Shown: piece by piece, positions 1 through 5,244 of the stretch
How positions within the stretch are numbered: the first letter of the stretch is position 1
Layout of the letters: the number at the start of each line of letters is the position of its first letter
Assembly (NCBI GenBank): GCA_947302675.1
Contig: CAMYWI010000124.1
Coordinates: 1 to 5,244, forward strand
Direction: 5' to 3'
DNA from: an uncultured Selenomonadales bacterium
Lineage (GTDB): Bacteria > Bacillota_C > Negativicutes > Selenomonadales > Selenomonadaceae
DNA length: 5,244 nucleotides
Notes under the pieces: model-generated
The model's input: only the letters and a program-made list of their open reading frames with translations
Told to the model about the DNA's origin: nothing
Databases searched by the model: none
Position numbers and translations under genes: made by a program

Positions 1-35
1 GTTGTAAATTTCTGACAGTTGGAGGGGGCTTTTTA

Positions 36-1688
36 ATGATAGGCAGTAACAAACCGATTTACGTCATCGGTCACCGCAATCCGGACACTGATTCGATTTG
101 CTCGGCAATCGGCTATTCGCACCTCAAGCAAGCGTTGGGGATTAATGCCGTGCCCGCGCGTTGCGGCAAGATTAACAACGAGACCAAGTACGCGCTGGAA
201 TACTTCAAGGTTGCTCAGCCGCTCTTGTTGACCGATTTGTATCCGCGCGTGAAAGACGTTGCGCTTGAGTGCAAAACCGTCGTTCGTCAACATGACACGC
301 TCCGCCATTTGGGCGAAGTCATGCGCAAAACCGAATCGCAGTCCGTGCCCGTTACCGATTCTAACGGCGACCTCGTCGGTATCGTCACCGTCAGCGACCT
401 CGCCAAACGCTATTTCCTTGAACTCGGTCTTCAAAGTCTTGTTGACCTGCGCGTCCGCTATCGCAACATCATTCAAGCGACGGAGGCTAAAGTTTTGGTT
501 GCTGGCGACGAAAACGACCTTATCGAAGGTAACATCGTTATCGCGTCGGGTAGCGCGTTCTCCACGATTAGTATCCTCAACAAAAAAGATATCGTTATCG
601 TCGGCGACAGGAGCGCGGAAACTTTAAAGAAATTCCTCGAATGCGGCATTGCGTGTCTTGTCGTGACGCAGAACAGCCGCATTGACGCCGAGATTTTGGA
701 AGAGGCTCAAAAGCGCGGCGTCTTTATTTTGTTGACGCCCTACGACGCCTACACAATCGGGCGTTTAATCAATCAGTGCGTGCCGATTCGCCGTATCATG
801 AAAGAAAATCCCGTCTGTTTCCGCCCAATGGATCTTTTGAGCGACATTAAGGGCGTTATGGACGAACATCGCTATCGCAATTATCCCGTCGTCGAAAATG
901 GCAAGCTCGTCGGCTTGGTGAGCGCGGATGAAATTATGCTCCCCGAACGCGAGAAAGTTATCCTCGTCGACCACAACGAGCGCGGACAGGCGATTGAGGG
1001 TATTGAAGACGCTAAGATTGTCGAGATTATCGACCACCACAGACTCGGCGGCGTCCAAACCTCCGAGCCGATTTTCATTCACCAAGAACCCGTCGGCTGT
1101 ACCTGCACTATCGTCGCGAACATGCACTGGGATAACGACGTTGAAATCCCGCCGTCAATCGCGGGTCTTCTCTTGAGCGCGATTATCTCTGATACTGTCC
1201 TGTTCAAATCGCCGACCTGCACGCCCAAAGACAAGAAGACCGCCGAGAAACTCGCCGACATCGCGGGCGTCAACCTCAAGGAATACGGCTTGGCTATGCT
1301 CCGCGCCGGCGCGGGTATCGGCGACAAAACTCCAGCCGAAATCGTCAAGAACGACCTCAAGGAATTCAAAATTGGCGATTACCGCGTGATAATCTCGCAA
1401 ATATCCGTTATGGACATCAGCGAGATTTTAGAAATCGAAAATCCACTTATCGAAGCAATGAAGAAAAATTGTGAGCAGGAATCGGCGGACTTGGATTTGC
1501 TCATGGCTACGGACATCCTCGAAGAGTCCACATATTTATTCTATTGCGGAGCCCCTCGTACACTCATCGCGGAAGCTTTCCGCAAAGATACGAGCGGCAA
1601 TTATATATACCTCCCCGGAGTAATGAGCAGGAAGAAGCAAGTGGTGCCGCCGCTCTCGGAAAGTGTTAATCGCATTAGCCAAGAGTAA
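36..1688 (+). CDS. ppaC: Manganese-dependent (family II) inorganic pyrophosphatase with CBS and DRTGG regulatory domains
   Basis: Cytoplasmic enzyme that hydrolyses pyrophosphate to two phosphates and so pulls biosynthetic reactions forward. The 550-residue product opens with the DHH-type metal motif GHRNPDTDS (residues 12-20; H13, D17 and D19 are the expected Mn ligands). The catalytic domain is then interrupted by a regulatory insert: a CBS domain at about 71-125, a DRTGG-like domain at about 140-245 (GDRSAET at 190-196) and a second CBS domain at about 250-303. Catalysis resumes with VDHNE (311-315), IIDHH (331-335) and SDTVLFKSPT (385-394, D386). The DHHA2 part ends in SRKKQVVP (531-538), the substrate-binding signature of the family. 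Plain family II enzymes have about 310 residues, so the insert accounts for the extra length. In the characterised Clostridium perfringens relative this insert binds adenine nucleotides, AMP inhibiting and Ap4A activating. The same control here is inferred. The ATG at 36 follows GGAGGGGG at 21-28. The gene ends at a terminator and seems to close its transcription unit, but nothing further upstream is visible. Confidence 0.95.
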   Translation: MIGSNKPIYVIGHRNPDTDSICSAIGYSHLKQALGINAVPARCGKINNETKYALEYFKVAQPLLLTDLYPRVKDVALECKTVVRQHDTLRHLGEVMRKTESQSVPVTDSNGDLVGIVTVSDLAKRYFLELGLQSLVDLRVRYRNIIQATEAKVLVAGDENDLIEGNIVIASGSAFSTISILNKKDIVIVGDRSAETLKKFLECGIACLVVTQNSRIDAEILEEAQKRGVFILLTPYDAYTIGRLINQCVPIRRIMKENPVCFRPMDLLSDIKGVMDEHRYRNYPVVENGKLVGLVSADEIMLPEREKVILVDHNERGQAIEGIEDAKIVEIIDHHRLGGVQTSEPIFIHQEPVGCTCTIVANMHWDNDVEIPPSIAGLLLSAIISDTVLFKSPTCTPKDKKTAEKLADIAGVNLKEYGLAMLRAGAGIGDKTPAEIVKNDLKEFKIGDYRVIISQISVMDISEILEIENPLIEAMKKNCEQESADLDLLMATDILEESTYLFYCGAPRTLIAEAFRKDTSGNYIYLPGVMSRKKQVVPPLSESVNRISQE

Positions 1689-1702
1689 TTTTTCAAGCGT
1701 AT

Positions 1703-1743
1703 AAAAAATTTTCCCTCAACCTGCGCGGGCGAGGGATTTTTTT
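1703..1743 (+). terminator. Rho-independent terminator after the pyrophosphatase gene
   Basis: TCCCTC (1712-1717) pairs with GAGGGA (1731-1736) around a GC-rich loop and is followed by seven T residues (1737-1743). An A run at 1703-1708 can pair with the T tail, so the site could also work on the opposite strand. It starts about 15 bases after the TAA stop. Confidence 0.85.
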
Positions 1744-1753
1744 ATTATCTTTG

Positions 1754-1782
1754 TTGCAGAAAAGCTCTGTCTGTGCTATGAT
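1754..1782 (+). promoter_or_regulatory. Candidate sigma70-type promoter for the GIY-YIG gene
   Basis: TTGCAG (1754-1759) is a fair -35 box. It lies exactly 17 bases before TATGAT (1777-1782), a five-of-six -10 box preceded by TGC, which makes an extended -10. Transcription would begin near 1789, giving a leader of about 94 bases. The promoter sits just after the pyrophosphatase terminator, so the GIY-YIG gene would be transcribed independently. The spacer and most of the -10 box lie in the left arm of the inverted repeat at 1759-1824. Confidence 0.6.
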
Positions 1783-1824
1783 TGGTTCGTAACAAACACC
1801 ACATAGCAAAGCGCAGAGCTTTTC
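1759..1824. repeat. Long imperfect inverted repeat over the promoter
   Basis: GAAAAGCTCTG (1759-1769) is the exact reverse complement of CAGAGCTTTTC (1814-1824). Closer in, TGCTATG (1774-1780) matches CATAGCA (1802-1808). The joining bases pair partly (C1771-G1811, T1772-A1810), giving arms of about 22 bases around a 21-base centre (1781-1801). As RNA it would only fold fully in a transcript reading through from upstream, because the predicted start near 1789 is inside the centre. As DNA it could be an operator or the trace of a small mobile or homing-related element. No second copy of the arms is visible in the window. Confidence 0.8.
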
Positions 1825-1850
1825 CGTTTCTCGAATTCTAACACGCTCCG

Positions 1851-1872
1851 CGCCTTGCTGTCAAGAAAGGCG
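1851..1872 (+). promoter_or_regulatory. Small hairpin covering the weak ribosome binding site of the GIY-YIG gene
   Basis: CGCCTT (1851-1856) can pair with AAGGCG (1867-1872) around a 10-base loop. The only Shine-Dalgarno-like bases before the ATG at 1883 are AAGG at 1867-1870, and they lie inside this stem. The site is weak and its spacing is long (12 bases), so translation is probably poor or conditional. The pairing is visible; a regulatory role is inferred. Confidence 0.35.
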
Positions 1873-1882
1873 GCTTGATATT

Positions 1883-2953
1883 ATGGAAGTATTCGGAGTG
1901 GTTTACGCGCTGATTGACGGCACGAGCGACTTCGAGTACGTCGGGCAGACGACGCGCTCGCTCGAAGTGAGATTCAAGGAACATGCAAAATCAGATTCTT
2001 GTGTCGGCAAAGCAATTCAGGATCACGGTGAAATGTTTCTTAAAGTTATTTTGAAAGTCTGCTATAGCAGAAAAGAATTGGATTTTTGGGAATGCCATTT
2101 GATTCTTTCACGTGATACCAAATTTCCAAACGGTTATAATCGCACGGATGGCGGTGAAGGAACTGCCGGTTTGGAATTCACGCCCGAACGTCGCGCTCAT
2201 CTTTCGGCGGCACTCAGTGGCGAAAATAATGGTTTCTTCGGCAAACATCGCACGAATGAATTTTGCATCAAACGTTCGGTATTGTATTGTGGCGATACTC
2301 CCTACAAAAACTTGCTAGGTGAAATGGACAAGCGGAAAATTACGTATACTGAACTTGCGCGACTTTTGGGCATTACTCAATCCGCCATATCTTTCAAGAT
2401 GAGTGGGAAAATGAAATTTACAGACAAGGACGCGGCAAAGCTCGCAGAAATTTTTGGCAAGCCCGCAGAATATTTACTTCCGCTCGAAGAGTGCACAAAA
2501 TTTTTCGGGGCTAGGCGCGGCTACAGTCCATATCAGAATTTGCTTAATGAATTGGACGCACATCAGCTGACATACGCTATGCTTGCAGAACTTTTGGGCT
2601 TGTCTCTAGCCACTGTTTCACAAAAAATGCGCGGTGAACACAATTTTACTGAGAAAGACGTTGCAAAGCTCGTTGAAATTTTCGACAAGCCTATCGAATA
2701 TCTGCTTCCATCCGAAGCTTACATGAAAAAGGCAGATCCACGACGTAGTTACAGCCCGTATCAAAATTTATTACACGAACTCGATATACGTAGAATGTCT
2801 TATCATTATCTTGCAACACTTTTAAATATGACCCAATCAGCTGTCTCACGCAAAATGCATGGCGAATACAATTTCACAAACAAAGACAAAGCCAAACTCG
2901 TCGAGATTTTTGGCAAACCGATTGAATATCTGCTTGAGCGCACGGCGGACTGA
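1883..2953 (+). CDS. GIY-YIG nuclease with NUMOD3-like motif and three tandem Xre-like helix-turn-helix units
   Basis: A predicted sequence-directed DNA endonuclease of homing-endonuclease type; its target is unknown. The GIY-YIG domain (about 3-92) appears intact. GVVY (5-8) and YVG (19-21) are the signature, R30 and H34 form the RxxxH motif, E70 in WECHLI is the expected metal-binding Glu, and GYN (84-86) followed by GG (90-91) closes the domain. Residues about 100-132 (LSGENNGFFGKH in the middle) match NUMOD3, a DNA-contact motif found in phage and intron homing nucleases. The remainder is three helix-turn-helix units starting at residues 138, 214 and 290, each ending in a KPxEYLL box. It has no intron or split host gene around it, no partner gene, and its own promoter and terminator, which suggests a free-standing homing gene or a domesticated derivative. 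Much of the gene is more AT-rich than its neighbours, although the first 100 bases are not. The ATG at 1883 is the only plausible start although its ribosome binding site is weak. A role as a regulator or defence nuclease cannot be excluded. Confidence 0.85.
   Translation: MEVFGVVYALIDGTSDFEYVGQTTRSLEVRFKEHAKSDSCVGKAIQDHGEMFLKVILKVCYSRKELDFWECHLILSRDTKFPNGYNRTDGGEGTAGLEFTPERRAHLSAALSGENNGFFGKHRTNEFCIKRSVLYCGDTPYKNLLGEMDKRKITYTELARLLGITQSAISFKMSGKMKFTDKDAAKLAEIFGKPAEYLLPLEECTKFFGARRGYSPYQNLLNELDAHQLTYAMLAELLGLSLATVSQKMRGEHNFTEKDVAKLVEIFDKPIEYLLPSEAYMKKADPRRSYSPYQNLLHELDIRRMSYHYLATLLNMTQSAVSRKMHGEYNFTNKDKAKLVEIFGKPIEYLLERTAD
2294..2938 (+). repeat. Three in-frame helix-turn-helix repeat units, 228-bp period
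   Basis: The protein units begin DTPYKNLL (residue 138), YSPYQNLL (214) and YSPYQNLL (290), exactly 76 residues (228 bases) apart. Each is about 63 residues long. A 13-residue linker with RR near its end follows units 1 and 2; the third linker is missing because the protein ends. Units 2 and 3 share roughly two thirds of their residues by hand alignment. The pattern is LxxELD, a first helix pair, LAxLLxxxxxxxSxKMxG, then KDxAKLxEIFxKPxEYLL, as in Xre/Cro DNA-binding domains. The DNA copies have diverged clearly, so the duplications are not recent. Confidence 0.88.
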
Positions 2954-2961
2954 AACGAATT

Positions 2962-3001
2962 AAAAATTTTTCCCTGCACAAAAACTGCGCGGGGATTTTT
3001 T
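2962..3001 (+). terminator. Rho-independent terminator after the GIY-YIG gene
   Basis: TCCCT (2971-2975) pairs with GGGGA (2991-2995), extended by GC pairs (2976-2977 with 2989-2990), and is followed by six T residues (2996-3001). An A run at 2962-2966 can pair with the T tail. It begins eight bases after the stop and strongly resembles the terminator at 1703-1743. Confidence 0.85.
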
Positions 3002-3022
3002 ATTAGTGATAAATGATACAAT

Positions 3023-3080
3023 CGGCTTTTTTGTTGACGTTAAGCCGTTGTAATGTTAAAGTTAGGAAACTAAGCAACGG
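3023..3080 (+). promoter_or_regulatory. Overlapping inverted repeats in the ilvA leader
   Basis: CGGCTT (3023-3028) pairs with AAGCCG (3042-3047), and CCGTTG (3045-3050) pairs with CAACGG (3075-3080), with an inner AGTT/AACT pair at 3060-3063 and 3068-3071. The two stems share 3045-3047 and so exclude each other. The second covers the first two G residues of the ilvA ribosome binding site. They lie over the candidate promoter, so they may be DNA operators rather than an RNA switch, or simply chance. Confidence 0.3.
3034..3062 (+). promoter_or_regulatory. Candidate promoter of the ilvA-rsmD-coaD operon
   Basis: TTGACG (3034-3039) is a strong -35 box. After 17 bases comes TAAAGT (3057-3062), a four-of-six -10 box with TGT just before it, so it may act as an extended -10. 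Transcription would begin near 3069, leaving a leader of only about 25 bases. A second -10-like sequence, TACAAT (3017-3022), lies upstream but has no convincing -35 box. Confidence 0.5.
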
Positions 3081-3084
3081 GAGG
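3079..3084 (+). promoter_or_regulatory. Ribosome binding site that fixes the TTG start of ilvA
   Basis: GGGAGG lies nine bases before the TTG at 3094-3096. The first internal Met of the protein is residue 65, inside the catalytic domain, so this site and the TTG codon define the start. Confidence 0.8.
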
Positions 3085-3093
3085 TTTTGAATT

Positions 3094-4368
3094 TTGAGCG
3101 ACACGAAAAATCCGGAAGAGCCGGAGAAAAGATTATCACCCGCCGAAATTGTCGAGCGCACGACGATTGCCGACGTCTACCGCGCAGATAAGCAGCTGGC
3201 GGGCATTGTCAAGAAGACCAAACTCATAGCGAGCGATTTTTTTTCGGAGCTAAGCGGCAACGAGGTTTTTCTTAAGCCGGAGAACATGCAACACACGGGA
3301 GCATTTAAATTGCGCGGAGCCTACAACAAAATCAGCCATTTGACTGACGAAGAGAAAAAGCGCGGCGTTATTACGGCGTCGGCGGGCAACCACGCGCAAG
3401 GCGTCGCGTTCGCCGCGCAGAAACTCGGCGTTAAAGCCGTTATCTGTATGCCCGCGACCACGCCGATTTTGAAAGTCGAGGCGACCAAAGCTTACGGCGC
3501 GGAAGTTGTTCTGCACGGCGACGGTTTCGACGACGCATATAAACACAGCCTCGAACTTCAGAAAAAGCACGGCTATGTTTACGTGCACCCGTTCAACGAT
3601 TTAGAAGTTTTATTGGGTCAAGGCACGACCGCGCTTGAGATTATCAACGAGTTAAAGGATGTTGACGCGATTTTGGTACCGATTGGCGGCGGCGGCTTTG
3701 CAAGTGGCGTCGCGCTCGCGACAAAAGTCGTTAGCCCGACCGTTAAAGTTATCGGCGTCGAGCCGGAGAACGCGGCTTGCATGAAAGCGGCTCTCGACGC
3801 GGGCAAAATTGTTTCGCTCAAAAGTTCGGATACGGTTGCTGACGGCTGCGCAGTCAAAACGGCGGGCGATTTGACTTTCGCCTTCTGTCAAAAATATCTC
3901 GACGAAATTATCACCGTCAACGAAATGGAAATTATGTCCGCGCTCCTGTTTTTGATTGAAAAGCACAAGCTCATTGCCGAAGGCGCGGGCGTCTTGAGTT
4001 TGGCGGCGTTGAATAAGCTCGATTTCAAAGGAAAAAAGGTCGTCGCGATTGTCAGCGGCGGCAATATCGATATTTCTACGCTGTCCGCGCTAATTGACAA
4101 GGCGTTGATTGTTCGCGGCAGAATTTTTTGCTTTGGCGTGTTGCTCGCCGATAAACCCGGCGAACTTTTGAACGTCTCGCGAATTTTGACGGAGGAAAAT
4201 GCAAACGTCATCAAACTTGAGCACGACCAAGCCCGCGTAACGGACAGTTTTAAAAAAGTCGTGTTGGAAGTAACCGTCGAGACGCACAATCAGGCGCACA
4301 TTGACAGAATTGTCGCCGCCCTTCACAAACACGGCTACGAGATTGAAAAAATCGACCTGCTAAGATGA
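3094..4368 (+). CDS. ilvA: Threonine ammonia-lyase (threonine dehydratase), medium form with one ACT domain
   Basis: PLP-dependent cytoplasmic enzyme that deaminates L-threonine to 2-oxobutanoate and ammonia, the first step toward isoleucine or an entry to threonine catabolism. The 424-residue product has the fold-type II catalytic domain at about 17-335. GAFKLRG (69-75) carries the PLP-binding lysine K72, SAGNHAQG (96-103) contacts the substrate, PIGGGGFASG (196-205) is the phosphate-binding glycine loop, and SGGNID (321-326) lies at the cofactor ring end. The C-terminal part, about 343-424, is a single ACT domain beginning GVLLADKPGELLNV. One ACT domain matches the medium class, between TdcB-like enzymes without ACT and long IlvA enzymes with two. 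Feedback control through ACT, perhaps by isoleucine or valine, is inferred. It is the first gene of a compact operon, with its stop overlapping the rsmD start. No leader peptide or T-box fits in the short upstream region. Whether its role is biosynthetic (ilvA) or catabolic (tdcB) cannot be settled here; serine deamination is a possible side activity. Confidence 0.93.
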   Translation: MSDTKNPEEPEKRLSPAEIVERTTIADVYRADKQLAGIVKKTKLIASDFFSELSGNEVFLKPENMQHTGAFKLRGAYNKISHLTDEEKKRGVITASAGNHAQGVAFAAQKLGVKAVICMPATTPILKVEATKAYGAEVVLHGDGFDDAYKHSLELQKKHGYVYVHPFNDLEVLLGQGTTALEIINELKDVDAILVPIGGGGFASGVALATKVVSPTVKVIGVEPENAACMKAALDAGKIVSLKSSDTVADGCAVKTAGDLTFAFCQKYLDEIITVNEMEIMSALLFLIEKHKLIAEGAGVLSLAALNKLDFKGKKVVAIVSGGNIDISTLSALIDKALIVRGRIFCFGVLLADKPGELLNVSRILTEENANVIKLEHDQARVTDSFKKVVLEVTVETHNQAHIDRIVAALHKHGYEIEKIDLLR

Positions 4369-4916
4369 GAATCATTACGGGACGAGCAAAGGGCTTGCGG
4401 CTGAAGACGCCCAAAAACTTTTTGACGAGACCGACCGCCGACCGCGTTAAGGAATCGCTGTTCAGCATTTTGAACGGGCTGATAAATTTTTCGGAAGTCA
4501 ACGCGGTGCTAGATATCTTCGCGGGCACGGGAGCTTTAGGACTTGAATCAATGTCGCGCGGCGCAAGTTCGGCAACTTTTATAGACACGACGACGGAAAT
4601 TATTTGCGACAACATCACGCGGGCGAAGTTTGAAGCTTGCAACGTCCTGCGCGGCGACTTTGAAAAGATTTTGCGGCGACTTGCCAAAGAAAATCTCGCG
4701 TTCGACTTAATTTTCAGCGACCCGCCCTATGCAAGAGGTCTCGCGCAGAAATCACTGGAACTTGTCGCGGAGCTGAACTTGTTAAACGGCTTGATGATTG
4801 TCGAACACGGCGCGGAAGAAACTTTGGACGCGCCAGCGGCTTTCCAACTCGTCAGAAAAACAGTTTACGGGCGCATGACAGCGATAGAAATTTTTTTAAG
4901 GGAGAAGGCAACATGA
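4365..4916 (+). CDS. rsmD: 16S rRNA (guanine(966)-N2)-methyltransferase RsmD
   Basis: SAM-dependent methyltransferase that makes m2G966 in 16S rRNA (E. coli numbering) during assembly of the small ribosomal subunit. The 183-residue length is normal. MRIITGRAKG at the N terminus and TRPTADRVKESLFSIL (21-36) are family hallmarks. LDIFAGTGALGLESMSRGA (49-67) is the SAM-binding motif I, DPPY (119-122) is the catalytic motif of N-methyltransferases acting on exocyclic amines, and VEHGAEE (146-152) and YGRMTAIEIF (168-177) complete the domain. The ATG at 4365 overlaps the ilvA stop in an ATGA, and no clear Shine-Dalgarno sequence precedes it, so translation probably depends on ribosomes finishing ilvA. 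Its own stop overlaps the coaD start in the same way. The rsmD-coaD pair is a common bacterial arrangement; ilvA in front of it is less expected. Confidence 0.95.
   Translation: MRIITGRAKGLRLKTPKNFLTRPTADRVKESLFSILNGLINFSEVNAVLDIFAGTGALGLESMSRGASSATFIDTTTEIICDNITRAKFEACNVLRGDFEKILRRLAKENLAFDLIFSDPPYARGLAQKSLELVAELNLLNGLMIVEHGAEETLDAPAAFQLVRKTVYGRMTAIEIFLREKAT
4898..4904 (+). promoter_or_regulatory. Ribosome binding site of coaD inside the rsmD 3' end
   Basis: AAGGGAG is placed eight bases before the coaD ATG and lies within the last codons of rsmD. It supports the start at 4913. Confidence 0.75.
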
Positions 4917-5244
4917 AAAGAGCAATTTGTACGGGAAGTTTCGACCCAGTAACCAACGGGCATGTGAATATTTTCGAGCGGGCGGCGAAACTCGTCGACG
5001 AGCTGATTATTTGCGTCTTCATTAACGAGACGAAAAAATATCTCTTCAACATGGAAGAGCGCGTCGAACTCCTGCGCGAGGCGACCGTTCATATCGATAA
5101 CGTGATAGTCGACGGTTCTAAAGGACTTGCCGCCGATTACATTAAGAAAAACGACATTCAACTGATAATTCGCGGACTGCGTTCGGCGACGGACTTTGAA
5201 TACGAAGTGAACAAGGCGCAAATGATGAAGCATCTGTTGCCGGA
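4913..5244 (+). CDS. coaD: Phosphopantetheine adenylyltransferase (partial, 3' end outside window)
   Basis: Transfers AMP from ATP to 4'-phosphopantetheine to give dephospho-CoA, the penultimate step of coenzyme A synthesis, in the cytoplasm. Only the first 110 codons plus two bases are present. The family is about 160 residues long, so roughly 50 are missing, including the usual ISSTxVR region. TGSFDPVTNGH (7-17) holds the nucleotidyltransferase (T/H)xGH motif (TNGH, 14-17). IIRGLRSATDFEYE (85-98) is the conserved substrate-binding stretch with R88 and R91. The ATG at 4913 overlaps the rsmD stop (ATGA) and follows AAGGGAG at 4898-4904 with eight bases of spacing, a good ribosome binding site. 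It can therefore be translated by coupling and by fresh initiation. No frameshift is seen. Confidence 0.95.
   Translation, partial: MKRAICTGSFDPVTNGHVNIFERAAKLVDELIICVFINETKKYLFNMEERVELLREATVHIDNVIVDGSKGLAADYIKKNDIQLIIRGLRSATDFEYEVNKAQMMKHLLP

Noticed and set aside
33..476. 147-codon open frame on the minus strand opposite the pyrophosphatase start
   Set aside because: It is antisense to a fully conserved gene, has no recognisable domain, and is explained by the codon bias of the real gene. The other minus-strand frames (for example 765-1127, 3888-4289, 4250-4687) are rejected for the same reason.
1759..1824. Inverted repeat as a second intrinsic terminator
   Set aside because: The right arm is followed by CGTTTCTCG rather than a T run, and a promoter lies in the left arm.
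1759..1824. Divergent promoter on the minus strand within the right arm
   Set aside because: The mirrored -10-like box (TATGTG) has no acceptable -35 box at the right distance, and no minus-strand gene lies upstream.
2294..2938. CRISPR-like or simple tandem repeat array
   Set aside because: The 228-base period is in frame, divergent at DNA level and conserved as protein, so it is a coding domain repeat.
1883..2953. Group I intron or intein carrying the GIY-YIG nuclease
   Set aside because: Both neighbours are intact and each side of the gene ends in a terminator. No split exon or intron core is visible.
3002..3093. T-box or amino-acid riboswitch in front of ilvA
   Set aside because: Only about 90 bases separate the preceding terminator from the start codon, the likely transcription start is late, and no terminator hairpin precedes the gene.

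Overview
The window reads as a bacterial chromosome segment of middling GC, most likely from a Bacillota species and perhaps one of the Negativicutes. This rests on four observations: a family II (Mn-dependent) pyrophosphatase of the CBS-DRTGG type, the rsmD-coaD gene order, strong GGAGG-type ribosome binding sites, and Rho-independent terminators with T-rich tails. The exact lineage is a guess. All five genes lie on the + strand.

Layout. (1) 36-1688 encodes a complete 550-residue CBS/DRTGG-regulated pyrophosphatase and is closed by a terminator at about 1703-1743. (2) 1744-1882 is a structured intergenic region. It holds a good sigma70-type promoter whose spacer and -10 box form one arm of a long imperfect inverted repeat, plus a small hairpin over the ribosome binding site. 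(3) 1883-2953 encodes a 356-residue accessory protein: an intact GIY-YIG nuclease domain, a NUMOD3-like motif, then three Xre/Cro-like helix-turn-helix units spaced exactly 76 residues apart. It is a single-gene transcription unit with its own terminator at about 2962-3001. (4) 3002-3093 is the leader of the next operon, with a candidate promoter and overlapping inverted repeats. (5) 3094-5244 is a tightly packed operon: threonine ammonia-lyase (TTG start), rsmD and coaD. Each stop overlaps the next start by four bases (ATGA). coaD runs off the window.

The pyrophosphatase and the ilvA-rsmD-coaD operon are housekeeping or metabolic genes: phosphate and nucleotide balance, threonine deamination to 2-oxobutanoate, 16S rRNA methylation, and coenzyme A synthesis. 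The GIY-YIG gene between them is the accessory item. It is insulated by terminators, is locally AT-rich, and looks like a free-standing homing-endonuclease-type gene or a derivative of one. Its triple DNA-binding tail and the promoter-bearing inverted repeat in front of it are the most interesting parts of the window.
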